Of a stretch of 64,000 bases of DNA, positions 52,272-62,039 are shown one piece after another. The stretch comes from Bacillus sp. sid0103. Its GTDB lineage: Bacteria > Bacillota > Bacilli > Bacillales_B > DSM-18226. The stretch spans positions 107,929-171,928 of the forward strand of contig NZ_JAHUWN010000013.1 of the NCBI RefSeq assembly GCF_019219025.1. Direction: 5' to 3'. The first letter of the stretch is position 1; every line of letters begins with the position of its first letter. The notes beneath the pieces are model-generated. The model saw only the letters and a program-made list of their open reading frames with translations, was not told the DNA's origin and did not search any database. The position numbers and the translations under genes were made by a program.

Positions 52272-53654
52272 TTATCGATTTTCACGAATATAATTAGCCA
52301 CTACCAGTCCACTCTCTACTTGAATACGCACAAGCTTTTGTATCGGAATCGCCGTATAATCAAGCTCACAGTCAAGGTTTTCACAATATTCTTTTAAGAA
52401 CTGTTCACCTTTTTCGCAGGTTTCCAAGAGTTTGCACATTGCGATCTCTTCTTTATTTTTTTGCTGCCTAAGCCGTTCGATTTCATATTCACAAGTACGA
52501 ACGGTCAAACCTAAGTACAAGCCATTGTAAAACTTTGCAGCTTGTAAATTATCAAAAATTTCTGCAATGGAAGCATTTTTTTCAAATTCTGGATTACTTT
52601 CAGCCCAATTGATTTTGGCTTCACTGCCTTCTCTAATATACTGAATCACTTCTTCTACCAGTTTTACAAATGGGTTCTCTTCACTGATATATGGGCGGAC
52701 TTCGGTTAGCATCTTATCTAGGCGATCAAAATGGGCTTGTGATTGTTTTACATTTTGTAAAATGGCTTCTTTCCGCGTGATTTCCCCCTCACACAAATCC
52801 TCAATCCGAGAATCAAAAAAATAAGGCAGCTCAGTAAGAAGAGTTACACAGTCTGCTACGCCCGATACATAGTCCGAACTCGAAGTGCCATTTTTTATAT
52901 TTGGCTTCTCACCGCTAAATTTTTCTATGAAATCATAAGCTTCAGCAATGGTCATATTTTTAAAGATAGCTGGAGAAAATTTTGTTATGAAAGGTTCTTC
53001 AGGCTCTCCTAAATTTAAGGGGATACCTTGTTTAATAGCTGAATCCCTCAAACTTTCATACAGCTCTGGCAGATCATGTGTTATGTACCAATAAGCTCCC
53101 CCAAACCCTGCATTATGGAGGGAATACATAAACTCTGGTTTGATCTCTTGTATTAAGGTCATTAAAGCTTGGGTTTCAGGTAGCGGGTTGTGAAAATGCA
53201 GCTCTTTGTAATCAATCGGAAAAGTCCATTCCACCTGTTCATAGCCAATTGGCCGATAATAATTTTTCGTGTAGGTATAAACATTAAACGGTCCTTTGAA
53301 CCAGTTTTCATTTAGACGAACACCATCAGGATCAATACATTTAATCATGTACCATGTAAAGCCTAATCCCTCCCGTAAATCGTCATTCTCAGCCAAAGCA
53401 CGAGAAAAGTACTCGAGTGTCATGGCACCAATAGGTTCATTAGGGTGAGGGCAGGCAAAGCATAAAGCATTCTTTGGACCATCTCCAACTTTCAAACATA
53501 AAATCGAATGCCCCTTTCGAGATTTTCCTGCCTCAAATACGGTAACGATATCGGGAAACTCATTAGCAAGCTTCCTGCAGCTCTCATCCATTTCATCTAC
53601 AGTCAGAAAAGCTTTATAATCAGGAACATTAGCAACAACAGATTGAAAATTCAT
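52272..53654 (-). CDS. Zinc carboxypeptidase, peptidase family M14
   Basis: From ATG 53654 (AAGGAA 8 bases upstream) the product is 460 residues; an open extension to 53765 has no ribosome site. Zinc ligands are in CPHPNEP (His70, Glu73) and YSLHNAG; the catalytic Glu is probably in LLTELPYF. A ~150-residue helical C-terminal extension follows. No signal peptide, so it acts in the cytoplasm. It probably trims small peptides or N-acyl amino acids, but the substrate is not decidable here. Confidence 0.85.
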   Translation of the reverse strand: MNFQSVVANVPDYKAFLTVDEMDESCRKLANEFPDIVTVFEAGKSRKGHSILCLKVGDGPKNALCFACPHPNEPIGAMTLEYFSRALAENDDLREGLGFTWYMIKCIDPDGVRLNENWFKGPFNVYTYTKNYYRPIGYEQVEWTFPIDYKELHFHNPLPETQALMTLIQEIKPEFMYSLHNAGFGGAYWYITHDLPELYESLRDSAIKQGIPLNLGEPEEPFITKFSPAIFKNMTIAEAYDFIEKFSGEKPNIKNGTSSSDYVSGVADCVTLLTELPYFFDSRIEDLCEGEITRKEAILQNVKQSQAHFDRLDKMLTEVRPYISEENPFVKLVEEVIQYIREGSEAKINWAESNPEFEKNASIAEIFDNLQAAKFYNGLYLGLTVRTCEYEIERLRQQKNKEEIAMCKLLETCEKGEQFLKEYCENLDCELDYTAIPIQKLVRIQVESGLVVANYIRENR

Positions 53655-53816
53655 GTAATTGTTTCCTTTCATTTCATTTAAGTATTTCATGGCTTCATAA
53701 TGTGTCCATGCTTTACGGTAGAGCAACACAGATATATGGTAGCATAGTTTCAAAACAACTTGCATGTATCAATTATAAATTTAACTTGTCCCTTGTTATT
53801 GATAATAATAAAAAGG

Positions 53817-53841
53817 AAAAGGACCAAACCTGGTCCTTTTT
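53817..53841 (-). terminator. Terminator of glsA
   Basis: AAAAGGACCA and TGGTCCTTTT, 10-bp stem, 4-base loop, followed on the minus strand by a T-rich run. Confidence 0.85.
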
Positions 53842-54006
53842 GATACACTTCATTTATTAGACATAATCCCATTTGAGGACAATGGCAGGTTTGCGTCAGG
53901 AGTCTTTTGCCATTCGATATAATCCCGATAATCCACTAGTCATTCAATAATATCAGTCATATAACAATTTTATTTTCTGGCAGCTTCCTTCACTGCAGCA
54001 TTAACC

Positions 54007-54936
54007 TTAAAACATACTCAGTCGATAATTTCTTGATAAAAGTTCCAAAAGTTTAAGACCAGCAACACTGTTCCCTTTTTCATCCAATGAAGGGCCAAAA
54101 ATTCCAATTCCAAATTTACCAGGAACAGCCCCCAGGATTCCGCCTGATACACCACTTTTAGCCGGAATACCTATTTTGATGGCGAATTCTCCTGATGCAT
54201 TATACATTCCGCACGTAACCATAAACGTTTTGCAAATTCTTGCTACATCGTCTGGCATAATCCGTTTCCCGTTAAGAGGATCAATACCATCCATCGCAAA
54301 AATCATACCGATCCTCGCTAAATCCAAACAATTCATTTCGACGGCACACTGTTTTGTGTACAAATCCAATAATGTTTCAACATCCTCAGTGATGATGTTA
54401 TGCTGCTTGAGAAAATAGCATAATGCCCGGTTCAAATTAGCCGATTCAAATTCGGAACGAGCTACCTTCTCACAGTAGCCAATGGATGAATCGCCGGCCA
54501 ATTCCCGGATAAAGCCTAATAACCGATTGAACCGATCCTCCACTGAATCCCCTTTTATCATATGTGTAACGACGAGTGCCCCGGCATTAATCATCGGGTT
54601 TAATGGTTTGGCCGGGGCCATTGTTTCCAACTTGGCAATCGAATTAAACGGGTCTCCAGTTGGCTCCATCCCAACTCGTTCAAATACATAGCAATAGCCT
54701 CTTTCCATTAAAACAAGAGCTAAGCTAATAACCTTTGAGATACTTTGCAGGGTAATCTTTTTATCAATATCTCCCGCTGAGATACATCTTCCGTCAGGAT
54801 AATGAATCGCAACGGATAGATCACTAGGATTTGCTTTACCCAGCTCGGGAATATAGTCTGCAACCCTGCCATCTTTTGTATATCTTTTTGCTTCTTCCAC
54901 AAATCGCTGTAATTCGCCACTTTTTTGACACGGCAT
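54007..54936 (-). CDS. glsA: Glutaminase (serine-dependent beta-lactamase fold)
   Basis: 309 residues, the usual length. Catalytic Ser65 and Lys68 are in LQSISKVIS; the family motifs [19 protein letters not shown] and [21 protein letters not shown] follow. It converts glutamine to glutamate and ammonia in the cytoplasm. The ATG at 54936 has only a weak upstream site. The gene stands alone; in B. subtilis such genes (ybgJ, ylaM) pair with glutamine permeases, not seen here. Confidence 0.93.
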   Translation of the reverse strand: MPCQKSGELQRFVEEAKRYTKDGRVADYIPELGKANPSDLSVAIHYPDGRCISAGDIDKKITLQSISKVISLALVLMERGYCYVFERVGMEPTGDPFNSIAKLETMAPAKPLNPMINAGALVVTHMIKGDSVEDRFNRLLGFIRELAGDSSIGYCEKVARSEFESANLNRALCYFLKQHNIITEDVETLLDLYTKQCAVEMNCLDLARIGMIFAMDGIDPLNGKRIMPDDVARICKTFMVTCGMYNASGEFAIKIGIPAKSGVSGGILGAVPGKFGIGIFGPSLDEKGNSVAGLKLLELLSRNYRLSMF

Positions 54937-55306
54937 AATGTATCACCCGTAGTAGTATGGGCGAATGATAAGGTGCCCATTCACCAGGTATTATGGTTAG
55001 AAATAATAATTTTTAAGGTATCGGTTTTCCCAAAAATTTGACCGAAGCATTTTGAAACCAATTAGCTATCAGAAACCCTTCATTTTAAGAAATAATTCCA
55101 TAATAAAAAACTGTAGATATTTTCTTCTACAGTTTTAATCTTAATATAATAAAGTTGACTCACTCCACATGTCCAGAGTGTATGTGGCAACACATGGGGT
55201 GTTGGTGAGGTTTTTATAAAAGCAATCATTTTAAGAGAATCCATCTGTACGTAATATGGTCAGGAAAAGGACATTCCTGGTTGACCTTTTATTATGATGG
55301 GCAGTT
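54937..55306. other. Gap upstream of glsA with hairpin at 55107-55136
   Basis: AAAACTGTAGA and TCTACAGTTTT form an 11-bp perfect stem around 8 bases with A/T runs on both sides, a bidirectional terminator. The glsA promoter lies on the left. No gene. Confidence 0.6.
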
Positions 55307-55495
55307 TTATTTGTACATCGGAAAGATCTGTTGTGCAAAGTAACTTGGACTATAAGGTGTCCCTTCTTGTAACCACCATGATACGATGCCAAGTGTTGAG
55401 GAAGCAATTATCTCATTAGGCACCCGAAACGACCGCCCTTTCGCTTTTATATCTTCTGCCCAAAAAGTGATGATATCTAACAATAAATCGAACAC
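55307..55495 (-). pseudogene. TetR C-terminal fragment
   Basis: 62 codons read ...FRVPNEIIASSTLGIVSWWL and EGTPYSPSYFAQQIF, a typical last helix pair of TetR regulators. The HTH domain is absent and stops lie directly upstream. Confidence 0.65.
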
Positions 55496-55599
55496 TCTTT
55501 AGCGAAAATCCTTGTTCTGCAGCATAACATTGTAAAGCCCGCTATTCGATAAAAATGATCAAGAAAAGAGATAAATCTGGCCAGGGGTGAGGGAGATCC

Positions 55600-55833
55600 T
55601 TTCCCAACTATTTTCACAAAAAATTTACAGAAGCCATGGGAGTTACTCCAAATGAATTTGTTACAAAAACTAGGCTTGATAAAGCAAAGGATTTGCTGGT
55701 AAGAACTGATACATCAGTTGCAGAAATAGCAGTTCAATGCGGCATTGAAAACACACCTTATTTTAGCTATGTATTTAAGAAACAAATACATTTGACAACT
55801 GGAGAATTTAGAAATAAGTATAAATATTTATAA
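55600..55833 (+). pseudogene. AraC-family C-terminal HTH fragment
   Basis: The frame reads SFPNYFHKKFTEAMGVTPNE, TRLDKAKDLLVRTDTSVAEI, CGIENTPYFSYVFKKQ and stops at 55833: the second half of an AraC DNA-binding domain. The sensor domain and the first HTH are missing. It lies just left of the GH42/GH112 operon and may be what is left of its regulator. Confidence 0.75.
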
Positions 55834-55895
55834 ATTCTTCGAAGCTTAAGAATCTAGTAGGTAGTAACCAAAGGTAACTTAATTCTGAATAGTAT

Positions 55896-55926
55896 AAACT
55901 CGGGTAGCTAACCCGAGTTTTTTAAA
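55896..55926 (+). terminator. Terminator between AraC fragment and GH42 gene
   Basis: AAACTCGGGT and ACCCGAGTTT, 10-bp stem, 5-base loop, then T residues on the plus strand; its right arm overlaps the last codons of the convergent GH42 gene. Confidence 0.85.
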
Positions 55927-57953
55927 ATTAATACATCCTTTGGTTCAATTTCTATTTCATTTTCTAAAATCTCTCCATTGAATAAATCAGTGTATGAGTT
56001 TTTTCCAAGTGATACTTTTTGTAAAATATTGCTGTGGTTTAATATAAATATATATTCATTATTTTCCTTCACTCTTCTAGTTATCTCTACCTCTGCATCA
56101 GTTTTAAATATAGGTTTAATATTCTTTTCTCCGCAATATTTTTCAATTAATACTTTTATTAAATTGTCCTCTGGTTCCGATGCCACATATATGGCTTTTC
56201 CACTTCCATAAGAATTCTCTGTTATTGCAGGTAAGCCTTTATAGTAATCTTCTGTGAAGGTTCCTAGTACAATTGCATTTTCATTGTGAACTACTTCACA
56301 TATTAATTTACATTCAAACGTTTCCTCATTTTCCTCCAGCTGCTTTTCTACCCTTATTCCATTCTTCATATCAGGATATAGTGCATCAACCTCTTCTACC
56401 CATATACCAAGCAGTTCCTTAAAGGCACCTGGATATCCACCAAGTCTTACAATATCATTTTCATCAACAATGCCACTAAAGAATGTTGTTATGAATGTAC
56501 CGCCCCTACTTACAAATTTATTAATATTTTCTATAGAGGCATCACTAACCATATATAAAAGAGGAGCTATTACTATTTCATATTTTGATAAATCTGAGGT
56601 AGGTTCAACTATGTCTAACGGTATATTTAAATCATATAAGGCTTTATAATATTTCATTATTCTATCAATATATGTTAAATCTACACTAGGTCCACTTGAA
56701 TATTCAACTCCCCACCAATTAGCCCAATCCATAATTATTGCTACCTTTGATTCAGTTCTAGAATCAATTATTTTATCCTGAAGGTATTGTAATTCCTTGC
56801 CTAATTTGCTTAGTTCTTTTCCAATCCGCGTATTTTCATGTCCAACATGAGGCACCATAGCAGCATGAAATTTTTCACAGGCTCCTAGAGATTGCCTCCA
56901 TTGAAAAAACATTATTCCATCTGCACCGTGGGCTATACATTGATAGCTTAACAGCCTCATTACCCCTGGTCTTTTTTGAGCATTATAGGCTTGCCAATTT
57001 TGCTGACTAGGTGTTTGCTCCATTAATAAAAAGGGTTTTCCTTTTTTTAATCCTCTTATCACATCATGTCTAAAAGCAATTACACTTGGATGATCTTTAT
57101 TTGACGGATAACTATCCCAAGAAGCAACATCACATTGTTCTCCCCACCTAAATAAGTCTAACTCATGGCTTATACTCCATATATTAGTAGTAATAGATGT
57201 TTCTTTATGATATTTTCTTATTTCCTGCACTTCTCCATTAAAGCATTCTAACAAACTATTTGACATGAACCTATTGTAATCTATAGCCATCGGCTGAAAA
57301 TAAGTTCCATCTCTTCCTGCTAAAGCTCCTGGTAAAATCTCTGTTAAAGCAGATGGTACCTCAATTTCATCAAAGTCATATATTGTATGACCCCAAAAGC
57401 TTGTATACCAACATTTATTTAAATTTTCTAAAGTTATATATTTATTTTTTAACCATTGTATAAAAGCTTGTCTACAATTTTCACAGTAACAATAGGCACC
57501 ATATTCATTGTTAACATGCCATAACACAATTGCTGGGTTATTTTTAAAATGTTCAGCCATTTTTCCAGCTATAGTACTTGACAATCTCTTATAGTTGGAA
57601 CTATTTGGACAAAAATTCACCCTTCCACCATGTTTACGTTTGCGACCATAAATATCCGTTCTTGTAATATCCGGATATTTTTTACTCATCCAAGCTGGCT
57701 GCGCTGCAGTTGGTGTAGCCATGTTTATGAAAATACCATTTTCATATAGAAGATTTACTATTTTATCTAACCATGAAAAATCAAATTCCTCTTCACTTGG
57801 CTGCAATTTAGCCCATGAAAATACAGGGAGAGTTACAACATTTACTCCATGAACCTTCATCTGTCTTATGTCTTCTCTCCAAACTTCTTCATCCCATTGA
57901 TCCGGATTATAATCCGCACCATAAAAAAAGCCTTTAATTTTATCATTAATCAT
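55908..57953 (-). CDS. Beta-galactosidase, glycoside hydrolase family 42
   Basis: From ATG 57953 (GGAG 10 bases upstream) the product is 681 residues; an open extension to 57989 overlaps the preceding gene. GH42 marks: FFYGADYNPDQW at the start, acid/base Glu150 in HVNNEYG, nucleophile Glu312 in LLMEQTPSQQNW, and the zinc cluster Cys115, Cys155, Cys157, Cys160. No signal peptide, so it cleaves imported galactosides inside the cell. It is the last gene of the operon, after a GH112 phosphorylase. AGA/ATA codons are frequent, unlike the neighbours. Confidence 0.93.
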   Translation of the reverse strand: MINDKIKGFFYGADYNPDQWDEEVWREDIRQMKVHGVNVVTLPVFSWAKLQPSEEEFDFSWLDKIVNLLYENGIFINMATPTAAQPAWMSKKYPDITRTDIYGRKRKHGGRVNFCPNSSNYKRLSSTIAGKMAEHFKNNPAIVLWHVNNEYGAYCYCENCRQAFIQWLKNKYITLENLNKCWYTSFWGHTIYDFDEIEVPSALTEILPGALAGRDGTYFQPMAIDYNRFMSNSLLECFNGEVQEIRKYHKETSITTNIWSISHELDLFRWGEQCDVASWDSYPSNKDHPSVIAFRHDVIRGLKKGKPFLLMEQTPSQQNWQAYNAQKRPGVMRLLSYQCIAHGADGIMFFQWRQSLGACEKFHAAMVPHVGHENTRIGKELSKLGKELQYLQDKIIDSRTESKVAIIMDWANWWGVEYSSGPSVDLTYIDRIMKYYKALYDLNIPLDIVEPTSDLSKYEIVIAPLLYMVSDASIENINKFVSRGGTFITTFFSGIVDENDIVRLGGYPGAFKELLGIWVEEVDALYPDMKNGIRVEKQLEENEETFECKLICEVVHNENAIVLGTFTEDYYKGLPAITENSYGSGKAIYVASEPEDNLIKVLIEKYCGEKNIKPIFKTDAEVEITRRVKENNEYIFILNHSNILQKVSLGKNSYTDLFNGEILENEIEIEPKDVLILKNSG

Positions 57954-57967
57954 TGAAATATCGCTCC

Positions 57968-60142
57968 TTATAGCTCCATACAAATCCATTTTATTTCATA
58001 AGGTTTTAGTGAAAGCTTAACAGCACTATTTTTATCTCTGTAAACTTCTGTTTCCTGTACTTTTTCTGAATTATTTATAATTGCCACATTGCCTGTTTGC
58101 AGGTATGCTGCACACTCAGTATTGCTGTTTGAAGTATACCAAGTGAACATTTCCTCCTCTTTAGCTGCTGCCCAATATAAAGCTCTTAATAAAATTCTTA
58201 CGTTTTCTGGTGTATAAGGAAGTCCTGATATATACACTGCTCTACCCTTGCCAAATTCGTTCACAGCTAGATTTATATCTCCATTATCCATTGAAAGAAT
58301 CTTTGTGCTATCGCTAACCCTATATACATACTTCATTCCTTCGCCAAAATCTATCTTTGACTTTTGATCTTGTAATATAAAGTGGGTCTCCTCTTGAGCC
58401 TTATCATGTCTAGTATAACTTAATGTATAGCCCATTTCTCTATCCACACCTAGTATATCTGAGAGCTGGAAGTACTTACCTTGATGCTGATATGCAGTTG
58501 GTTCACCTATTCCAATGAATCCGCCTCCATTATGTACCCATTCTCTTAACTTACCTGTTACTTCATCATCTACCCAATACTTATCTCCTGACCATGCTGT
58601 GCCAGCATCACCAGCATTTATAATTACACCTATATCTTCCGGTATGCCCTTTTTCTTTATATCTTCAAAGCTCATAAATACCACATCAACTGGCATACCG
58701 CTTAAACATTCTATTACCCCTACATAAGAATATATTTTCTTATACCATAAAGCATGTGCCACCATATTAGTCTGCCAGCTTCTAAGCTTTCCCCAAGCAT
58801 TTAACACAGCTACTTTAAATTTGGCAGTATAAGCTTTGGTTCCTTCCATCTTGTAATGGATTTCTCTAAACTCATTAGTGATTTCTTCTATCTTCTTTAC
58901 AAACTCTGGAAACTTTAGCGCAAGACTCAAGTATCCACCATAACCCATTCTTTCCACTGGCTTTCTAAGTATTGCACGCCTTGCTTGTACCCAATTTTCT
59001 ACTGCTTCCTTTGTTGGGTTTCCACCTTCATAAAAGGTATCTGGAAAGAAATATGGTAGAAATCTTCCTTCTGTATATTTTACGTGAGGAATATCGGAAA
59101 TCAATCTTAAAGTAGCTCCGCTTCCCACAGAGCCTACCACTGAATCTAGTCCAATGTTTCCAAAATAATCTCCATAAGGTTCTGTTCCAATCCAGTTATC
59201 ACCTAAAAACATCATTGCTTCTTTTCCATAGCTATGACATAAATCAACACATTTTTTAGCATTTTCAGCTACAAAGCCTTGAACAAAATCAATCCAATCT
59301 AAAAATTCCTTAGAAGGTACTCTAAAGGGGGAATTATAATATCCTTCATCAACGAAAGCTTCTGCTCTTAGCCTGTAGCCTTTTACCTTTTCAAATTCAT
59401 CCATGGCCTTTGGACTTACACTAGCACTGTATCCAAACCAATCAACAAACTTTTCCTTTGCTTTGTCATTATAAGCTATTGTGAAGTGGTAAAAAAATGT
59501 AGTAAATCTAACAACATCTACACTGGGATTCTCTTTAAGCCAATTATCTAAATAGCTAAAGATATGCTCCCTGGTTTCTTCATGGATTGCATCATAAGGC
59601 ATCTCCGGTGCTGTAGTCCAATTATTTGTTAGATGATTATACATTTGAGTTGTATCCCAAACTTGATATGCTAAAAAACTCACAGTATATCTATGCCACT
59701 TTTTAGCATTGTTGATTACAACCTTTTGAGTGTTGCAATCAAACTCCCAGTGGTTCACATCTAACAACTCGCCACTAGTTCTATCTATAACCTCCCAATA
59801 TCTTTTAATATCATGGTCCTTATCTATTTCAAATTGTTTATTAAAGTATCCATCTAAAAGGTCTATTTCGAACACCTCGTTTGCAGCGGTATTATGATTA
59901 GACATTAAATACTGCATTTGAAGTTGATCTCTATGGGAATAGGCCCACTGTTGATCATTTCTAACAGTTAAATAGGTTGTGTATACCTTTACTGCCATAT
60001 CCATTAATTCCTTTGATAGTATAGTACCATCACTATTTCTAATGGCATCTGCTCCCCATTTTTCTATAATTCGCTTAACCTCATTATCAATTCCTGTTTC
60101 CGCCGGTAAAGTAAATCTACCTTTTCTTAAATCTTCTATCAC
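57968..60142 (-). CDS. GH112 phosphorylase (galacto-N-biose/lacto-N-biose or galactosyl-rhamnose phosphorylase)
   Basis: 724 residues, the whole family length (about 720). Recognised from RKGRFTLPAETGIDNEVKRI, the central VPSKEFLDWIDFVQGFVAEN, GDNWIGTEPYGDYFGNIGLD and the C-terminal barrel with GDAGTAWSGDKYWVDDEV and GGGFIGIGEPTAYQH. GH112 enzymes split beta-galactosyl-GlcNAc/GalNAc or beta-galactosyl-1,4-L-rhamnose with phosphate, giving galactose-1-phosphate. Which substrate applies is not decidable by eye. Start is GTG 60142, with GGAGG 9 bases upstream. No signal peptide. It sits between the sugar importer and the GH42 gene. Confidence 0.9.
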   Translation of the reverse strand: MIEDLRKGRFTLPAETGIDNEVKRIIEKWGADAIRNSDGTILSKELMDMAVKVYTTYLTVRNDQQWAYSHRDQLQMQYLMSNHNTAANEVFEIDLLDGYFNKQFEIDKDHDIKRYWEVIDRTSGELLDVNHWEFDCNTQKVVINNAKKWHRYTVSFLAYQVWDTTQMYNHLTNNWTTAPEMPYDAIHEETREHIFSYLDNWLKENPSVDVVRFTTFFYHFTIAYNDKAKEKFVDWFGYSASVSPKAMDEFEKVKGYRLRAEAFVDEGYYNSPFRVPSKEFLDWIDFVQGFVAENAKKCVDLCHSYGKEAMMFLGDNWIGTEPYGDYFGNIGLDSVVGSVGSGATLRLISDIPHVKYTEGRFLPYFFPDTFYEGGNPTKEAVENWVQARRAILRKPVERMGYGGYLSLALKFPEFVKKIEEITNEFREIHYKMEGTKAYTAKFKVAVLNAWGKLRSWQTNMVAHALWYKKIYSYVGVIECLSGMPVDVVFMSFEDIKKKGIPEDIGVIINAGDAGTAWSGDKYWVDDEVTGKLREWVHNGGGFIGIGEPTAYQHQGKYFQLSDILGVDREMGYTLSYTRHDKAQEETHFILQDQKSKIDFGEGMKYVYRVSDSTKILSMDNGDINLAVNEFGKGRAVYISGLPYTPENVRILLRALYWAAAKEEEMFTWYTSNSNTECAAYLQTGNVAIINNSEKVQETEVYRDKNSAVKLSLKPYEIKWICMEL

Positions 60143-60190
60143 TGCCTTTTCCTCCTTTTACTCGGAACACTGGATTTTCACTACAACACA

Positions 60191-61069
60191 CTATTCCTTC
60201 ACAGCACCTGCTGCTATTCCACTAAAAATATATTTCTGGAATATAAAGTAGATTAATAGAGTTGGAATCATAACTATAACCGCTGCTGCACTTAGCATTG
60301 GAATAGAAGAAGTTCTAGGATCTTGTATACAATTTAAAAGTAAAGTACTTAAAGTTCTATGCTCCACTCCTGGCATATATAAAAATGGTATATACATGTC
60401 ATTTAAAACATCAACAGCTTTAAGTATGCCTAAAGTAGCTGTTGCAGGAATCACCATAGGAAAAATTATTCGCCAGTAAATTGTAAAATATGATGCTCCA
60501 TCCATCATGGCACTTTCATCTACTGAAACCGGTATCTGCTGTAAAAACTGATTATAAATGTATATTTGCATTAAATCTGCACCGGCATATATGAGTATAG
60601 GTGCTAAAAGAGTGTCATATACATGAATATTAGTCATTAATCCAAATCTTGATATTTCAGTAACAATACCTGGTATTATTAATCCAACTAGGAATATAGC
60701 AAAATATGCTTTTTTTAACTTGAAATCAAATCTAGTTAAACAATATGCAACCATAGTGCTAAGTATAGAATTTATAACAACTGCAGCTACAACCAATATC
60801 ATGGAATTTTTAAATCCAATAAACACATTTGCACTTTTAAGAACCTCTTTATAATTTTCAAAATTAAGACTAGTAGGTGGTTTAAGTGCTGATTCTGAAC
60901 CAATCTGAGGTAAGCTTTTAAATGATGCAAAAACTGTAATTAGTATTGGCAAAATTACTATAGCTGATATAAATATAAATAGTAGTATTTTTAGTACTCC
61001 TCCTCCACTGACAGATCTCCTTGTAATATTAATAGTGGTTTCCTTTTCTATTTCTAAGTTAGCTTCCAT
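60191..61069 (-). CDS. Sugar ABC transporter permease, MalG-type
   Basis: 292 residues with six membrane helices and the EAA loop (VDESAMMDGASYFTIYWRII, then PMVIPATATL) of the CUT1-family second permease. The ATG at 61069 lies 4 bases after the first permease gene. It imports an oligosaccharide, presumably the substrate of the GH112 and GH42 enzymes, together with the partner permease and binding protein. No ATPase gene is present. Confidence 0.92.
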   Translation of the reverse strand: MEANLEIEKETTINITRRSVSGGGVLKILLFIFISAIVILPILITVFASFKSLPQIGSESALKPPTSLNFENYKEVLKSANVFIGFKNSMILVVAAVVINSILSTMVAYCLTRFDFKLKKAYFAIFLVGLIIPGIVTEISRFGLMTNIHVYDTLLAPILIYAGADLMQIYIYNQFLQQIPVSVDESAMMDGASYFTIYWRIIFPMVIPATATLGILKAVDVLNDMYIPFLYMPGVEHRTLSTLLLNCIQDPRTSSIPMLSAAAVIVMIPTLLIYFIFQKYIFSGIAAGAVKE

Positions 61070-61073
61070 TTTC

Positions 61074-61955
61074 TCATCCCTTTAAGTTAAATAATTTTTT
61101 TTGAATAATGGAGAAAATTATTATTATTATCATCAATACAATTGCCATTGCACAGGCTAATCCAAAATTTTGATATTGAAAGGCTGTATTTATTGTTTGT
61201 AATGTAAAAGTTTCGCTAGCATGATTGGGACCACCGCTAGTCATAACATAAGGAATATCAAATATCTGCAAGGCTCCTCTCACGTTCAAAAATAATACTA
61301 TTTCAACAACAGGCTTTATATTTGGTAATACAATGTGATAAAACTGTTTAAAGGTGCTTGCTCCATCAATAATAGATGCTTCAATCATGTCCGTTGGAAG
61401 GGATTGAAATGCCGCTAAAAAAAGTATTATATGGATACCAGAAAATTTCCATATAGAAACTCCAGTAAGAGAATAATTAACAATTTCCGGGTCGCTAAGC
61501 CATCCTATTTTATTCATATGAAAAAACTGCAGCATACTATTTAACACTCCATCTTGTGAGCTAAAAAGAAAGATAAACATACATGCAACTGCAACTGTGT
61601 TAATTATATAAGGTAAAAATGTAATAGTTTTGAACATCTTACTGCATCTCACTCTATTGTCTAATAAAAATGCTAAAAATAATTCAATAGGTATAAAAAG
61701 CAAATGCCCCGCAAAATATACAGCGTTATTTTTTAGCGATACCCATACCTCCGGTGAATCAAATATTATTTTCTTGAAATTTTTTAATCCTACAAAGGTT
61801 TTTGTAGGATTCAGTCCATCCCAGCTTGTAAAGCTTAATGCTACTAGATTTATTATTGGGTATATCATAAATAAACTTATTAAAATAGTGGGAATAAATA
61901 AAAATGTAACTAGCACTATGTTCTTCTGCATCTTTAAATCATTATTTTTAAACAT
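61074..61955 (-). CDS. Sugar ABC transporter permease, MalF-type
   Basis: 293 residues, six helices, with EAA loop TDMIEASIIDGASTFKQFYH followed by IVLPNIKPVV. CUT1-family first permease. GGAGG lies 6 bases before the ATG. It follows a strong hairpin at 61975 that separates it from the binding-protein gene. Confidence 0.92.
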   Translation of the reverse strand: MFKNNDLKMQKNIVLVTFLFIPTILISLFMIYPIINLVALSFTSWDGLNPTKTFVGLKNFKKIIFDSPEVWVSLKNNAVYFAGHLLFIPIELFLAFLLDNRVRCSKMFKTITFLPYIINTVAVACMFIFLFSSQDGVLNSMLQFFHMNKIGWLSDPEIVNYSLTGVSIWKFSGIHIILFLAAFQSLPTDMIEASIIDGASTFKQFYHIVLPNIKPVVEIVLFLNVRGALQIFDIPYVMTSGGPNHASETFTLQTINTAFQYQNFGLACAMAIVLMIIIIIFSIIQKKLFNLKG

Positions 61956-61974
61956 AACCCGCCTCCTAGCCTGC

Positions 61975-62026
61975 TAATTAAAAGAAGAATAAAGCAGCTA
62001 AAGGCACCTTATTCTTCTTTTAATTA
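61975..62026 (-). terminator. Attenuating hairpin between binding-protein and permease genes
   Basis: TAATTAAAAGAAGAATAA and its exact complement (18 bp, 61975-61992 and 62009-62026) with a 16-base loop. Placed just after the binding-protein stop, it should protect or terminate part of the mRNA so that binding protein is made in excess over permeases. Confidence 0.85.
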
Positions 62027-62039
62027 ATTATTTTACTTT

